Notes under the pieces: generated by a model
Database searches by the model: none
What the model was told of the DNA's origin: nothing
The model's input: only the letters and a program-made list of their open reading frames with translations
NCBI RefSeq assembly: GCF_010389155.1
Contig: NC_057769.1
Span: forward strand, 31,496,735-31,560,734
DNA: 64,000 nucleotides
Direction: 5' to 3'
From: Erigeron canadensis
Taxonomy: Eukaryota; Streptophyta; Magnoliopsida; Asterales; Asteraceae
Made by a program: the position numbers and the translations under genes
In this document: positions 33,068 to 44,307 of the stretch, in pieces
Position numbering within the stretch: position 1 is the stretch's first letter
Layout of the letters: each line of letters starts with the position of its first letter

Positions 33068-36000
33068 CTAATACTCATCCAATCCAGATACTCCAGACTT
33101 TCTAAGGCGACAAACTTTTTTGCGATGACTCCTCCCTTGTTTATGTTGTTCCCATTCATATGCCCCTCTAAGTACCTTATTCCCGCATGCCTAAAAGTAA
33201 AACAAGTCATTTATAGCAGCACGTTAAAGAGATCTTTAAACTCAACATTCATATTACGAGTAAAGGCGACACTAACTATTTGGGGGAAAAAATCTATAAT
33301 TATTTTTTAAAAAAATGTGTTTCAGATTGTCCGCATATCTGACCAGTACCAGAATTCCTATTTTAACCAAAACGCACTTTCATCCGCTACGCAGTTACCC
33401 TTCCACGGTCCCACCAATTTTGCCTCGAAGGGGTGGGGGACAATAACCAGCTCACGAAGCATGTTAACATACAATCATGTAAACTAACCTTGCATATGTG
33501 TTGTGTCCATAAATCCCTTTCCATTAATTTTAATCCTTTGGTACCAGTTGTTGCATTAAAATCAGGTACCGAACTTGTATCCTTGTCAAAATAAGATTTG
33601 ATTATTTGGATTGATGGTTCGACCACTTTTGCAGTCCATGACTCCTCAGATAAACCTGAAAAGATAAACCGAAAATGATGTAGGTGAAAAGATGTTCTTA
33701 GCTACCTCCTACTAATGAAAACTGGAACATTTAGATATTTGTCCATCAATCATTATAAAGTCATATAGATTGACATTTTCACATTCAATTTAACAATATG
33801 CAACCAAAAAGACTCAACTGCTAAGCTTTTTAATAAAAGATAGGGCCAAAAGACATACACGAGAGACATTCTGTTGCATCGACATAATGTATCTTCCACC
33901 CGAACAATGTCTGCAGCCGAATCAGCCTTCTTTTCTGCACAAATACCGGATTATAAGTTCTAAATCATCGAAAATTAACATAGGAGGGGGACAAAATATG
34001 TAGAAAGAATAAGAAATATAATAATCATCAATAATGATGATTCATCATTAACAACGGTGTCAATCTCGACCCTATTTTAGTAATCATAGAGTCAAATGAA
34101 AAGAATAGTCTGAAACGGAAGAGGGTGAAATGGGTTGAAAGTAGTTCGAAGTCTATCCTTAATCTATACACACTCCGGCATTCTTTAACTCAAAGAATTA
34201 TATTAGAACTGTAATTATGATAATTTTGCAATAATAACCCAAGCTGGCATATTTTGTTCCACTGGTACTAGATTGGCCCGTTCCCATTACCCAATCCAAC
34301 CCACCCATCTTGTCACCTCTATTTACAAGAACGGCTGCTTAACAATTATATTACCTGACGACGAACAAGCCTTCTGGTATTCAGTTTAACTTTGTCAATG
34401 GCATCTTGAAGAAGCTGCTTCAGCAGGTTCTCACCAGAGGTACTCAAAATTGCATTCACATTTTCTTTAAGCCTCTCAACATATGTATCTGCTGACACTT
34501 GGTCAGATGAACAGTTACTGATACTAGCTTCCATACTACTATTACCTTCAGAAAGGTAAGCTTTTAAAAAATCCTCGAACTCCCTAACACCAATGGCTTG
34601 GCGCAAACCTCGAGAGTAATCTGCATTAGGGTTGAAAATATCATGAACTTCTCGAAGCAATCCTGATTCGACCATCTGATCTACTCTCTGCTCTACATAT
34701 TTGTCTATAACAGGGAGAGAAGCATCCACACATATGAAACAGCAGTTGTATCTTAAACTATCAGCGTTGCCCCAGTTCTGCTCTGCCACATGGATGATTA
34801 TAACTCAGTAAAGACTAGCAAATTCAACTATAGTACTATAAATTGTGTTAACTTGGCTTATTTTTAATCTCTAAATTGCAAAACGGGTAGCATGATATTG
34901 GCTAAAAAAAGAAAAACGGGTTGAGATATTCCATTGCACCAAAATGCAACATACATTCACCCTTGTACCAATTAATGTTTCATAATTACGTACACCTGGA
35001 TCAAAACGTACAATTCTTGATGGTGCAATTAACCCAAAAAACTACAATTATAGGCACAAAAAAAAAATGGTTTCTGCCTTTCAGGTCAACCTAACCAATA
35101 CAAAAACGAACCTGTTTTTACCCATTATTTAACCCGCACAGCCAACTCAAATCCCCACCTCTATAACTCAAAGAAGTAGATAAGATCAAAGTTACATGAA
35201 AAATGGGGGAAATGTCTAGCTCTGTAAAGGAAAGCAGTTCAGATTATTCCAGCTGCATATTGCAAGAATAGGCAATACTTACCTCCATAGTCGTCTCCTG
35301 AAGATATTTGCTAGGAAGAACACCACAGGAAGCATATAAATTAAGGTATTGACATATCTGCGGAAGTTTATTAAAGATTAATATGTATACCGGATCAGCA
35401 AAACTCAAAACGTGGTGGTGAATATCACTCATACAGGTCATGAGCAAAAAAATAGTTAACCAATTGTAAATGACTTACCTTTCTGTGATCATTCGGGTGA
35501 ATTCTATTAGCTGCAACTGGATCAAGCTCCTTGAGACTATCATAGCTATAACTAAAATTTTCTGTGTCCACCGTAACATGAATATGCGGCTGTTTAGCTC
35601 CTGTTCATGAAAAAAAAGGTTGCTGATGAATATAAAATCATACTGTTAAAAGTAAGCATAAAAAGTTTCAGACAAAAAAATGCTGATTACCATTATTTTC
35701 ATCTAAACAGCTTTCATCTGTATCTCCAAGTGAATCATTTAGAAGAAACCGACTCACAAGGGCCTGAAAACAGAAAACGAAACAAAGATTACACTAGAAA
35801 TTAGATGAAAATGGAAATCTAACAAATATATAAATTGAACTCACAAATATTATAAATAGCATTTGCCTGGATATAGTAATTTGTGCCTCCAACAATGACT
35901 GGCAAGTGATTTCTGGATGTTATATCATCAATAAGCTGAAAAACATTTACCAATGATACTATTAGACTAATGAAGAATGCTGTATATGAGAACTTTGATA

Positions 36001-37743
36001 TCTCCGCTTCATTAATATATATAAAAGCAGTTACATACCCTACATCCAAATCCAAATATTAAATATAGATTAAATCCAGAACTAACTGGCTACTAATTGA
36101 TGATATGTAATATTACAATTTACAAGTACTAGTTTCTACTTTCTAATGATCACAAAGATGTAAAGGCTGAAACATTCATCTTTTATGTCTTTCTGTGATC
36201 CATTTCATGTCAACTCTAATTAGTTAAGCACCCTTTTTGCCATTATGTTTTGAAAGTGATTATGTGATATATCAGCATCTAATCATCAACTGTATCCAAT
36301 ATGTTAACAGGCTGCACGCTATAGTTTTTGGACTTCCTTTTGTTTGTGGTTATCATAATCAGGTAATCACTTTTTTGAGTGATACAAATTCTGACTTTTA
36401 AAGAATTAACATGCAAAATGACCCTTAAATAGTTTAATCAGAATAAGTTGTGTTGCAGCTACAAGTAAACAGATTAGCCAAAACCAATTACTCGACTCCT
36501 AAATTTAAAATAGTCCTAAAACTTGTACTATTGTATAAAGCATCTATGTTGTTGGGCCCTCACACTTCTTTCTAGCACAATGGTCTTAAAATTTAAGAGA
36601 AGAGATGTCAGCTAATGGACTGTTGTTTCATCTAATATCCACCTTCAATTTCATATCCTTCTAACCAAACCCAACCCATGGTCCCATGCAAATCACACAC
36701 AGCACTTAAAGAAAACAAATTTTAAACTTTTATGCCACCACATTGCGCGGGCTACTAAAATCACAGTATCAAACAAAAACATATTTCATATGTGCATATA
36801 CAAAGTATGTAAGAACTCACCGCAATCGCGTTATCCCTAAAATCCTTTGCAGTAAACTCTACTATAGGACTTATTGTACCCAACAAATGATGCGGCACTC
36901 CTACATACACACAAAATCGCAAATACACGACGATTCATTAATACATAAAGAATAAACGTTATAAATATACATATAGAGTTGAAACAAATAACAAGGGTAA
37001 AAATGCATCACATTCACACATATAGTCAACAAAGCAACTAGATTTACATACATACATCTTAGATCGTGAGAAAAAAAAAAAACGACGGCGACGCACATCT
37101 TTAATAATGCATATAGGTCTAGCAAATCATAAACGCGCAATTCTACTTCTTGCATGTGAAAATCATGCATCTATCATGTCATCCCAATTTTATGCATTTC
37201 TAAGACCATACATACGTTTTTCGTGAGACATCTGATATGAGTGATTCCAGTGAATTCACAGGCCAAATGTGTGAATCTAAGAAGTTCATACCATTCTTGT
37301 TCTTATCATACACCCTACCTATACATATACATACACATGTATATATATATATACACATAACAAATAATAACATAAAAATAGAACCTTTTTGATCACGAAT
37401 GGCAACTTTATTAGTAAGAACATCCAATCCTTGGTAAACCTAACCAAAAAAAAAAGAGTCAAATATGGTCAAACTATATGATACCAGAGGTTTATAGATT
37501 ATTATATATATGTAAGTATATAAAATTGTTGGGGGTTTTGTGTATAGAAAAAACCTGCATTGAGTCGGCGTTGATGATTTCAATAGGAAAATGTGAAGAT
37601 AGGTCAATTGCTAAACGGGATTTACCCGACCCGGTTGCTCCCATAATCACCACAACTTTTGGTTTATTGTTTGCAATTATCGGGTTTTGGGTCGAAGCTC
37701 CGTTTGGATTTGTGGGACTATCGGTTTCTGCCATGTCCGACAA
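33068..37743 (-). CDS. IPT2: tRNA dimethylallyltransferase (IPT2 type)
   Basis: Minus-strand exons 37743-37555, 37439-37385, 36900-36821, 35935-35867, 35763-35691, 35600-35479, 35357-35283, 34780-34355, 33934-33859, 33655-33489 and 33190-33068 join to 484 aa (Arabidopsis IPT2: 466). The enzyme adds a dimethylallyl group to A37 of tRNAs reading U-starting codons and is a source of cis-zeatin cytokinins. Motifs: MGATGSGKSRLAIDLS (P-loop), NADSMQVYQGLDVLTNK, LPVIVGGTNYYIQ, LDPVAANRIHPNDHRK, GLRQAIGVREFEDF and DKVKLNTRRLVRRQKRRL. A C-terminal C2H2 finger reads CKACGNKVLRGAYEWEQHKQ then GRSHRK. Such a finger marks the eukaryotic cytosolic/nuclear type. Intron 4 uses a GC donor (CAG|GCAAAT). Exon 8 begins after a tight CAGAG acceptor. 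Confidence 0.92.
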
Positions 37744-37840
37744 TTCGCTCCGATTCGAGGCTGCCGGTGTGGGTTTAATCAGGGAGTGAGTGTGTTTGGG
37801 AATTGGGGTTGCCTTTCTTTTATTATTATTTTTTTAAAAA

Positions 37841-39345
37841 GAGTTAATGACATAAATCGTCCCTCTGGTTTACCAAAATAGTCACCTTTCGTCCTTAAAA
37901 ATCCAAAACCTCATGAACAGTCCTTTATAGGAGGATAAGGTTCACGTTTGGTCCTTTGACTATTTGACCGTCTCCTTCTCTCCGTTAAACCCCCCATGTG
38001 CCTCCCACGTGAGGGGTATTCTAGTCATTTCCACTCTAAAGGATGAAAGGTGACTATTTAGGTAAACCATAGGGACGATTTATGTCATTAACTATTTACA
38101 AAAACCTGATATTTTTTTAATTTTTTTGTTTCACTTACTTAAAGCGTAGATATTCTAAAATGAAATACATATATACACATACATAAACACAATAATACAT
38201 ATATCTTTATTTCAAGATCAATCTATCCAATTTCATTCACCTATTCAAAAGAAATGGGGCTGCCATTAATCAAAGGCAGAGAACACAAGAAAAAAAGAAT
38301 GAATGAAGATAAGGATACCACCACTTTCCTGCAAACCACCGCTTTTTAGGCCATCAGACCGTCAAATCTTTCAGGACATCTACTATATATATCTAAATGG
38401 TGACGATGGAGTTGGGGATGTCGGCGTTATGGTGATCAGATTTTATAGATTTAGGTATAGATCTAGATATAAACATTGATTGGAGGTGGGGTGAGGTGAG
38501 GTGGTTGGATTAGATATATATGGATCTGGATATAAACGGTGACAACAAATTTTATAGATATAGATACAGGTCGACAGCGTGGTGCCCGAAGGATATGCAA
38601 ACACAACAATATGTGCGTCTCCGTTTGCGGCTTTCAGATGTGGTGTGGAGGGTCGAGTGGGGGTGACGTTAGTGCTGATGATGAAGGGGCATGACGGAGT
38701 TGGTGATGAGTAGGGCTGACGGCAGCGGTGAATTGTGAGGTGTTGACGGTTTTTAGTGGTGTGGTGATTAGCGGTAGTGTGGGTCTTATATGGCAGGTGG
38801 TTTCCCGATGGGGTAATGGAGGTGTGGGGTAGGTGTTGTTGATGTTGATGTCTAGCGTGTGGTTGTCCGGTGAGGTAGCCGGAAACTCCAAAAATAGTTT
38901 CAGAAAAAGGTACAAACTGTAACTTAGCGAGAGAGAGAATGATAGAGAGAGGCTAGGGGGCAACAAAATGAGATATATGAAAAATATAGAGATATATGTA
39001 TAGATTTATACTTAGAAAGAGATAGGGGATGATTTTATTATTATTATTATTATTATTTAAAGAAATAATTACACCTTTTGGTTTTTTGTAAAGAGTTAAT
39101 GACGTAAATCGTCCATGTGGTTTACCAAAATAGTCACATTTCGTCCTTTAGAGTAAAAATGACTAGAATACCCCTCACGTGGGAAGCACGTGGGGGTTTA
39201 ACGGAGAGAAGGTGACGGTCAAATGGTCAAAGGACCAAATGTGAACCTAATCCTCCTATAAAGAACTGTCTTTGAGGTTTTGAATTTTTAAAGACTAAAG
39301 GTGACTATTTTGGTAAACCACAAGGAATATTTATGTCATTAACGA
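37841..39345. mobile_element. element with ~250-bp inverted terminal blocks
   Basis: Two inverted copies of a ~250-bp block (37841-38093 and 39094-39343) flank about 1 kb. Each block is itself bounded by short inverted repeats (AGTTAATGACRTAAATCGTC and reverse), so TIRs sit within TIRs. Shared inner blocks include TTTATAGGAGGAT, GGTCCTTTGAC and CACGTGAGGGGTATTCTAGT. The 1-kb centre has only a low-complexity ORF (38634-38966, minus). This may be a Mutator-like element or two MITEs in opposite orientation; no target duplication was found. Confidence 0.55.
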
Positions 39346-39701
39346 TAAAACTATAGGAATTATACCGAAAAACTTCTTAAAAATTCATTAACACAAATCT
39401 AATTATATAGAGTTAGAGACCCGAACATGAATAAAAATTGTAGTATTTCACAAAGATAAGTTTATTTAAAATAACCTAAATGTCAAAATATAAATACAAA
39501 TATATGATAATAGATATATAATACTAATCTATTATAAGTTTCACAAATTATAATCAAAATTGTAAACAATGGGTTGCGATTTTACAAAAAACAAACTAGT
39601 GATTTTGCGAACATGCAAGTCATTGTTTTTGAGTTTATCTTAAACACAAACCATGGTTTTTTTTATATACATTTATATAGTAATATAGATGTAGATATAT
39701 G

Positions 39702-39734
<33 letters not shown>

Positions 39735-40696
39735 CTATATTAATAATTATCTTATACATATTTTTGGGGCATTTTGGGTAGTTTGCCCAAATTAAAACTA
39801 GCACGATATACAAATATTTAAAGCACAAGCGTCTTAAGACGCTCTCTGATGTATGGTTTCTATTATAAATAAGTCTCTCGTGAAGTTTTCATTCTTAGGG
39901 TTTCATTTCAAATTGTCTCATTTCTCTTCATATCTTCACAACACAACACAAACGCTTCTCTCCTCAATCATCATTCTATCATATTTCATGGCGGCTCCCA
40001 TTATCTAGTCTTGGATTCTCTCGCCTATCATAACCAAAGGTTTGAATCTATTAATATGGAACCGTGATTTTACGAATGAACTTTTTGAAATATTTATATT
40101 TTTCCTGATTTTCGGTTAAAAGATCTGAGGGACGATATAGTTCGCCCTTTCTCTCGTATCTCATCTTCCATCACCAAAGGCTAACAGATTTGAAAAAAGA
40201 TATTTTGTTTGAATTTTTTGAGGTAATCATATTGTTCAATGTACTTTAGTTTCTTAGATGTATGTTTGTTTTGTGGTTTTTTCATGTTCGAATAATACAA
40301 TATATAAATGTATGTGTTAATAAATCGTACAGCTTTCTACTCTTTTTTTATAAAAAAAATTTAGAGTTTTTTACTTTCCTTAATCTGGTTTGTTTGATGA
40401 CGTAATTTTTTTGTTTCTATATGTAACTATTTTTTTTTTATCGTTTTCTATGTACATGTTTGTGATTTCGTAGTAGCTCATGTTTTTGTAGACACATTTG
40501 ATATGACTTGGTTTGGGTAAACTTGATTATTTTAAATGGAATGTTTTGAATTATTCAACAAAACAACACTACATTGAAGCGCTTATTAAAGGACGTGTAC
40601 ATTGAAACTAGAGATGATGGTTATGTATATACAAGTATATTTTGTTTGTCGTCTACTATGTAAATGTTTATGATTTTGTAGTAGCTCATGACTTTG
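39346..40696. other. intergenic; promoter-like stretch and local duplication
   Basis: A TATAAATAA box near 39870, then an AGGGTTTC and CT-rich leader, and ATGGCGGCTCCC at about 39988 look like a plant promoter and 5' UTR. That ATG opens a frame of only six codons, so the gene is truncated or the ATG is an upstream ORF. A ~100-bp segment at about 40440-40545 is repeated at about 40650 onward (TAGTAGCTCATG at 40471 and 40679). A CT/TA microsatellite lies at 39700-39735. Confidence 0.4.
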
Positions 40697-40712
40697 TAGA
40701 CACATGTGATAT

Positions 40713-42145
40713 TTTTTTTTTTTTTGAAAAGCAACTTTTATTAATTCAACTAAAACAAACACACACGTAGTGTGTTGGCAACCATAATTACAAGGCCTTA
40801 TTACTTACATAATATTAAACGTATTCCAATCTTCTAAGCTAACTGTACATTTCTTCATTCTATTCCTTAACCAAAAGTAACTAGTAGCCTTGATCTATTG
40901 AAACACCTTTTCGACTCTTATTGTCTCGTCATTGAACCTTCTACGGTTTCTTGCTCGCCATAAGCACCAGCACGTCACATAGAGAATGCCTTTAAAGATC
41001 TTCTTATGTTTTTTCCCAAGACCCAAGTGCTCCTCCAAACCAAAAATGTCTTTGATGGAGAAAAAGAAGAGGGGTCTCAACTTGATGGAGAAAAATGTCT
41101 TATGTTTTTTCCCAAGACCCAAGTGCTCCTCCAAACCAAAAATGTCTTTGATGGAGAAAAAGAAGAGGGGTCTCACCTTGCACCAAATGCTTATCATGTA
41201 CCAGATGGAGGTAGCTAAATCGCATGAGCATAAGATATGTTCAAGAGTTTCTTCCACAGCTTCGCAGAGTAAGCATCCCACACTGCTAAACTCTACATTC
41301 CTATTCTTGAGTGCTACCATAGTTGGGAACATGAATATGTTGCAATCTTTCGTTGTCCATTTCGGCCATTCAAAAATAAAACGATCACTAAAATCAATCT
41401 CACTTCTTATGAATTCTTTAACACTCTGAACCGAAAAGATCATATTCTTTCCTCCCCTCCATATCCATCTATCAGAAGCATCTTTCAGTTCGAACCCATC
41501 CAGCAAGTCTATAAGATTTTGTTTTTCTACCAATTCCTCCACCGAAGCCGGATCCTTAAACTATTGAAACTTTACACGAGGACTGCCACTTTCCACACAA
41601 CATCGGTCTTTGACCCAACATTTTTTGTCCCTCTCGAGTTTGAAAAGTAATGGAAACCTTTCTTTCAATGTTACATTGCACGCCCACACATCAATCCAGA
41701 ACCTGATCGTCGCGCCATCCCCAACTTCACCTTTGAAACATTGGTTCAGACCCACCCCATGCACTTTGACTTTACTAATTTCATTGACAATTGATTTCCA
41801 AGTTCCTGTAACAGCCCCGTTTATAGGAAACGGTTCCCAACATCTCTTGGTGTTATGTATTGCATCAATTACTTTCCTCCATAGAGCCTTGTCTTCATTA
41901 CGATATCTCCATAGCCATTTAGAGAGCATCGTCGTATTAGAATCTCTTAGCTTACACAATCCGAGACCACCCAATTTGACAGGAGAGGCCATTCTATACC
42001 AAGCCACCCAGTGGATTTTCTTTGTCTCCCCCGATCCACCCCAAATGAATATTTTAATAATGCTTTCTAAGTCATTTATCACTTTCCCAGGGACTTTAAA
42101 CAGAGAAAAGTAATAAATAGGGAGGCTTTCCAACACCGATTTCGC
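40713..42145 (-). mobile_element. 5'-truncated LINE (non-LTR) retrotransposon
   Basis: The insertion is bounded by the 16-bp duplication TAGACACATGTGATAT (40697-40712 and 42146-42161). The left end is a run of T, which is the poly(A) tail of a minus-strand LINE. The body encodes only the C-terminal end of the reverse-transcriptase ORF, so the 5' end is truncated, as is usual for LINEs. Confidence 0.88.
40895..42145 (-). pseudogene. LINE reverse-transcriptase C-terminus (zf-RVT region)
   Basis: On the minus strand one frame runs from the truncation point. The visible motifs are LESLPIYYFSLFKVPGKVI, FIWGGSGETKKIHWVAW, KLGGLGLCKLRDSN, and GDGATIRFWIDVW (post-RT region), followed by the zinc-binding region near VGCLLCEAVEETLEHILCSC. 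One in-frame TAG separates the two ORFs (near 41559-41561). A 96-bp segment is tandemly duplicated in frame, repeating RPLFFFSIKDIFGLEEHLGL. It lacks the endonuclease and the RT catalytic domain and cannot act alone. Confidence 0.85.
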
Positions 42146-42204
42146 TAGACACATGTGATATGATTTGGTTTGGGTAACCATGATTAGTTTGTTTATTTTT
42201 AAGG

Positions 42205-42522
42205 TCGTAAAGAAAGTAGAAAGTTACATATACAGAATCATTGAATTGTTTGAAAGAGTGGATGGTAAACATTACTTCTGTGCTCAACGGTTAAAGTTAA
42301 TAACACGGTCATCGTTTATCAAAACTTTTGATAATTTCGGTTTTTGATAGTTGGTTTTTATTATAACCGACACCTGATTTGATTACTTTTTGAGATAACA
42401 TGGAGCAGATAATAGCGAAGCATTTTGAACTTATTGATGCTAAGCTCACTTTTGTCTCTGAAGTGAAGCATGATAAAACTCCTGGATGCCTTTTAGAGAA
42501 ACTTAAAATGGTTTAAGTTCCT
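42205..42522 (+). pseudogene. chromomethylase (CMT) BAH-domain fragment, left arm
   Basis: The plus frame gives SYIYRIIELFERVDGKHYF then CAQ, which resembles the CMT BAH start (YICKIIEMFEG...YFTAQWFYR). A small deletion then shifts the frame where WFYRA is expected. After an intron-like stretch with CACCTGATTTGATTACT, a second exon (from about 42413) gives AKLTFVSEVKHDKTPGC and EKLKMV, corresponding to KRVFFSEIQDTNELG and EKKLNIL of CMT3-type proteins. It ends in a stop. It is too short and broken to code for a methyltransferase. Confidence 0.6.
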
Positions 42523-42974
42523 CTAGGATTGTTTTTAGTACTTTTCTTGGCCTTGTTCTTAAGGTCGATGTTGCTACTAACAATACAATGCTTTTAGATG
42601 CAGGTATTCGTTGTAGTAAGTAAAGTTGAGAATGATGTTGTACCAGCAAACTCCAAAAGCTTGGATGTTGAAGTCATCTTCAAGATAACTTAAGGGCAAA
42701 TTCTCTTGAACTAATTTTTGTAAATGTGACTACAAGAATTGATTCCGTTTTCAAATAAAAACACTCATTAATAAAAATTAGTTCAAAAGAATATGCCTTT
42801 AAATTATTTTAATAGTGATTTTAACATGTAGGCTTTTGGGTCTGTTGCTACAACACCATTCTCAACTTTACATACTACAATGAAAATCTCCATCTAAAAG
42901 CATTGTTCACTTAGTAGCAACATCCGCTTAAAGAACAGATTAATAAAAATACCAAAAACAATCTCATACATCTA

Positions 42975-43288
42975 GAAGAACTCAAACTATATTAAGTTTC
43001 CTTCATATGCATCCAAGAGGGTTATCATCCTTTACTTTAGAAAGAAAAATGCGTTTGGCACCAATAAGGTCGGAAACCTTCGCTATTGTCTGTGTTCTCT
43101 TGTTTGAAACAGTAATCAAATCAGGTGTGAGTTAGAATAAAAAACCACCACTGAAAAACAAAACCATCAAAAGCATTAATAAACAATTGTTGTGTTATTG
43201 GCCTTATAGAACCACTGAGCATAGAAGTAAGGTTCCCTATTCAAACCTTCAAACAATTCAATGATTTTGCATATGTAATTTTCCTCAT
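42975..43288 (-). pseudogene. chromomethylase (CMT) BAH-domain fragment, right arm
   Basis: On the minus strand an AG acceptor at 43289 opens DEENYICKIIELFEGLN then PYFYAQWFYKANNTTIVY, clearly similar to the chromomethylase BAH domain. A second exon from 43089 gives VSDLIGAKRIFLSKVKDD and NPLGC, followed by stops. This arm is closer to the functional protein than the left arm. CMTs maintain CHG methylation by reading H3K9me2 with BAH and chromo domains. No catalytic domain is present here. Confidence 0.62.
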
Positions 43289-43674
43289 CTGGACATAAAA
43301 TCAACAAAAATAATCATATTACCCAAATAATGAAACTACAATCGTTTATTTTGCAGTGACCATCGATGATCGTCAAGCAAATCGTGCACAAGTGTATGAA
43401 AAGATTATGTGTAAGATGAATAATGAAATCAAAATAGTTTATTCAATATATACGTATTTTAAAAGACGTTGCTAGTAATCTCCATTGCAATTTATACGTC
43501 ACAAGGATGGAAAAACATATATGGGGGTGGCTCTTTGATTTCATTACATTAAATTTTGATATATTGACGCATAGTGGGTATATTTAAATGGCTTTTTGAT
43601 TGTATCATATATTAGTCTAGTTTTTTGTAATCATCGACTACTTACATTTAGTATTTTATCTTGATAAATAATTT

Positions 43675-43918
43675 AAAACCAACTGGGTTGAATTAGTGGT
43701 TGGAGCTCATGCCTCTGGAAACAGAGGTCATGGGTTCGATCCTCATGCCCAGCAAGGCTGGAGGTCCTTTTCTACCTATGGTAAAACCTGAAAGCAGCAT
43801 CTCTACCTTTGGTAGGGGTAAGGTTGTCTACATATCAACCTCCCCCACACACCGTCGAAGACGGTATTGGGACCAAAAACCCGTGGAAGACGGCATTGAA
43901 AGTTACTTACTTACTTAC
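43675..43918 (+). mobile_element. full-length tRNA-derived SINE
   Basis: A 244-bp element is flanked by a perfect 18-bp duplication TATCTTGATAAATAATTT (43657-43674 and 43919-43936). The A-box region is TTAGTGGTTGGAGCTC and the B box is GGTTCGATCCT. The 3' tail is TTAC repeats. The perfect, long target duplication indicates a young insertion. Same family as 14623-14864 and 62245-62395. Confidence 0.9.
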
Positions 43919-43936
43919 TATCTTGATAAATAATTT

Positions 43937-44304
43937 GTGTCTCATTATTTGTCCTGCACCTAATCAGAAACTCATATTTTGAATAATAGACAAGATTAAA
44001 ACGCCACTTGTAAATATCAACGAAAACCAAAAAAATCTTACAAAAAAATTTTCACCCATCACAACATGCCGGTACCAAACGAGTATCTAATAATATAATG
44101 TTTAACATGCCGGTACCAAACGAGTATCTAATAATATAATGTTTAACATTAGGGAAAAGTGAGTGTGAGTTGTCACATACCAAACTTAAGTGAAAAACCC
44201 CTCACATACTATATTTTAAATATTTTTTTTTATAAATATTTTTTGAATGGCCTCGTGAATTTTATTGAATAAAAAATCAAGATAAGCCTTCACCTCCTTA
44301 ACAT
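43937..44304. other. intergenic with a 41-bp tandem duplication
   Basis: Positions 44063-44103 and 44104-44144 are identical tandem copies of a unit starting AACATGCCGGTACC. Around 44160-44230 there is half of the MITE family seen at 25497-25663. No gene. Confidence 0.55.
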
Positions 44305-44307
44305 TAA

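Larger units (their letters stand above)
42205..43300. repeat. 1.1-kb near-palindrome made of chromomethylase gene fragments
   Basis: The left arm (about 42205-42740) and right arm (about 42755-43300) are imperfect reverse complements along nearly their whole length, centred near 42745. Corresponding blocks include CACCTGATTTGATTACT (42371 region, with its complement at about 43113-43130) and the GTTGCTACTAA, TGCTTTTAGATG and TTGAACTAATTTTT blocks nearer the centre. Both arms carry the same exon-intron-exon segment related to the BAH domain of CMT DNA methyltransferases. Identity looks about 75-80% by eye. A transcript would fold into a long hairpin. Confidence 0.75.

Noticed and set aside
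36735..36775. GC-rich ACATTGCGCGGGCTACT motif in IPT2 intron 3, like a Helitron 3' end
   Set aside because: No CTAG terminus and no matching 5' end were found, so it was not listed as an element.
38634..38966. 110-codon minus ORF
   Set aside because: Ser/Leu run at the start and Pro/Thr/His-rich remainder, no splice context, and it lies inside a long-inverted-repeat element. Probably chance.
40986..41429. 147-codon plus ORF with internal repeat
   Set aside because: It is the antisense of the LINE ORF. Its repeat is the 96-bp tandem duplication seen from the other strand.
41610..42113. 167-codon plus ORF
   Set aside because: Antisense to the LINE reverse-transcriptase frame, which has recognisable motifs; this strand has none.
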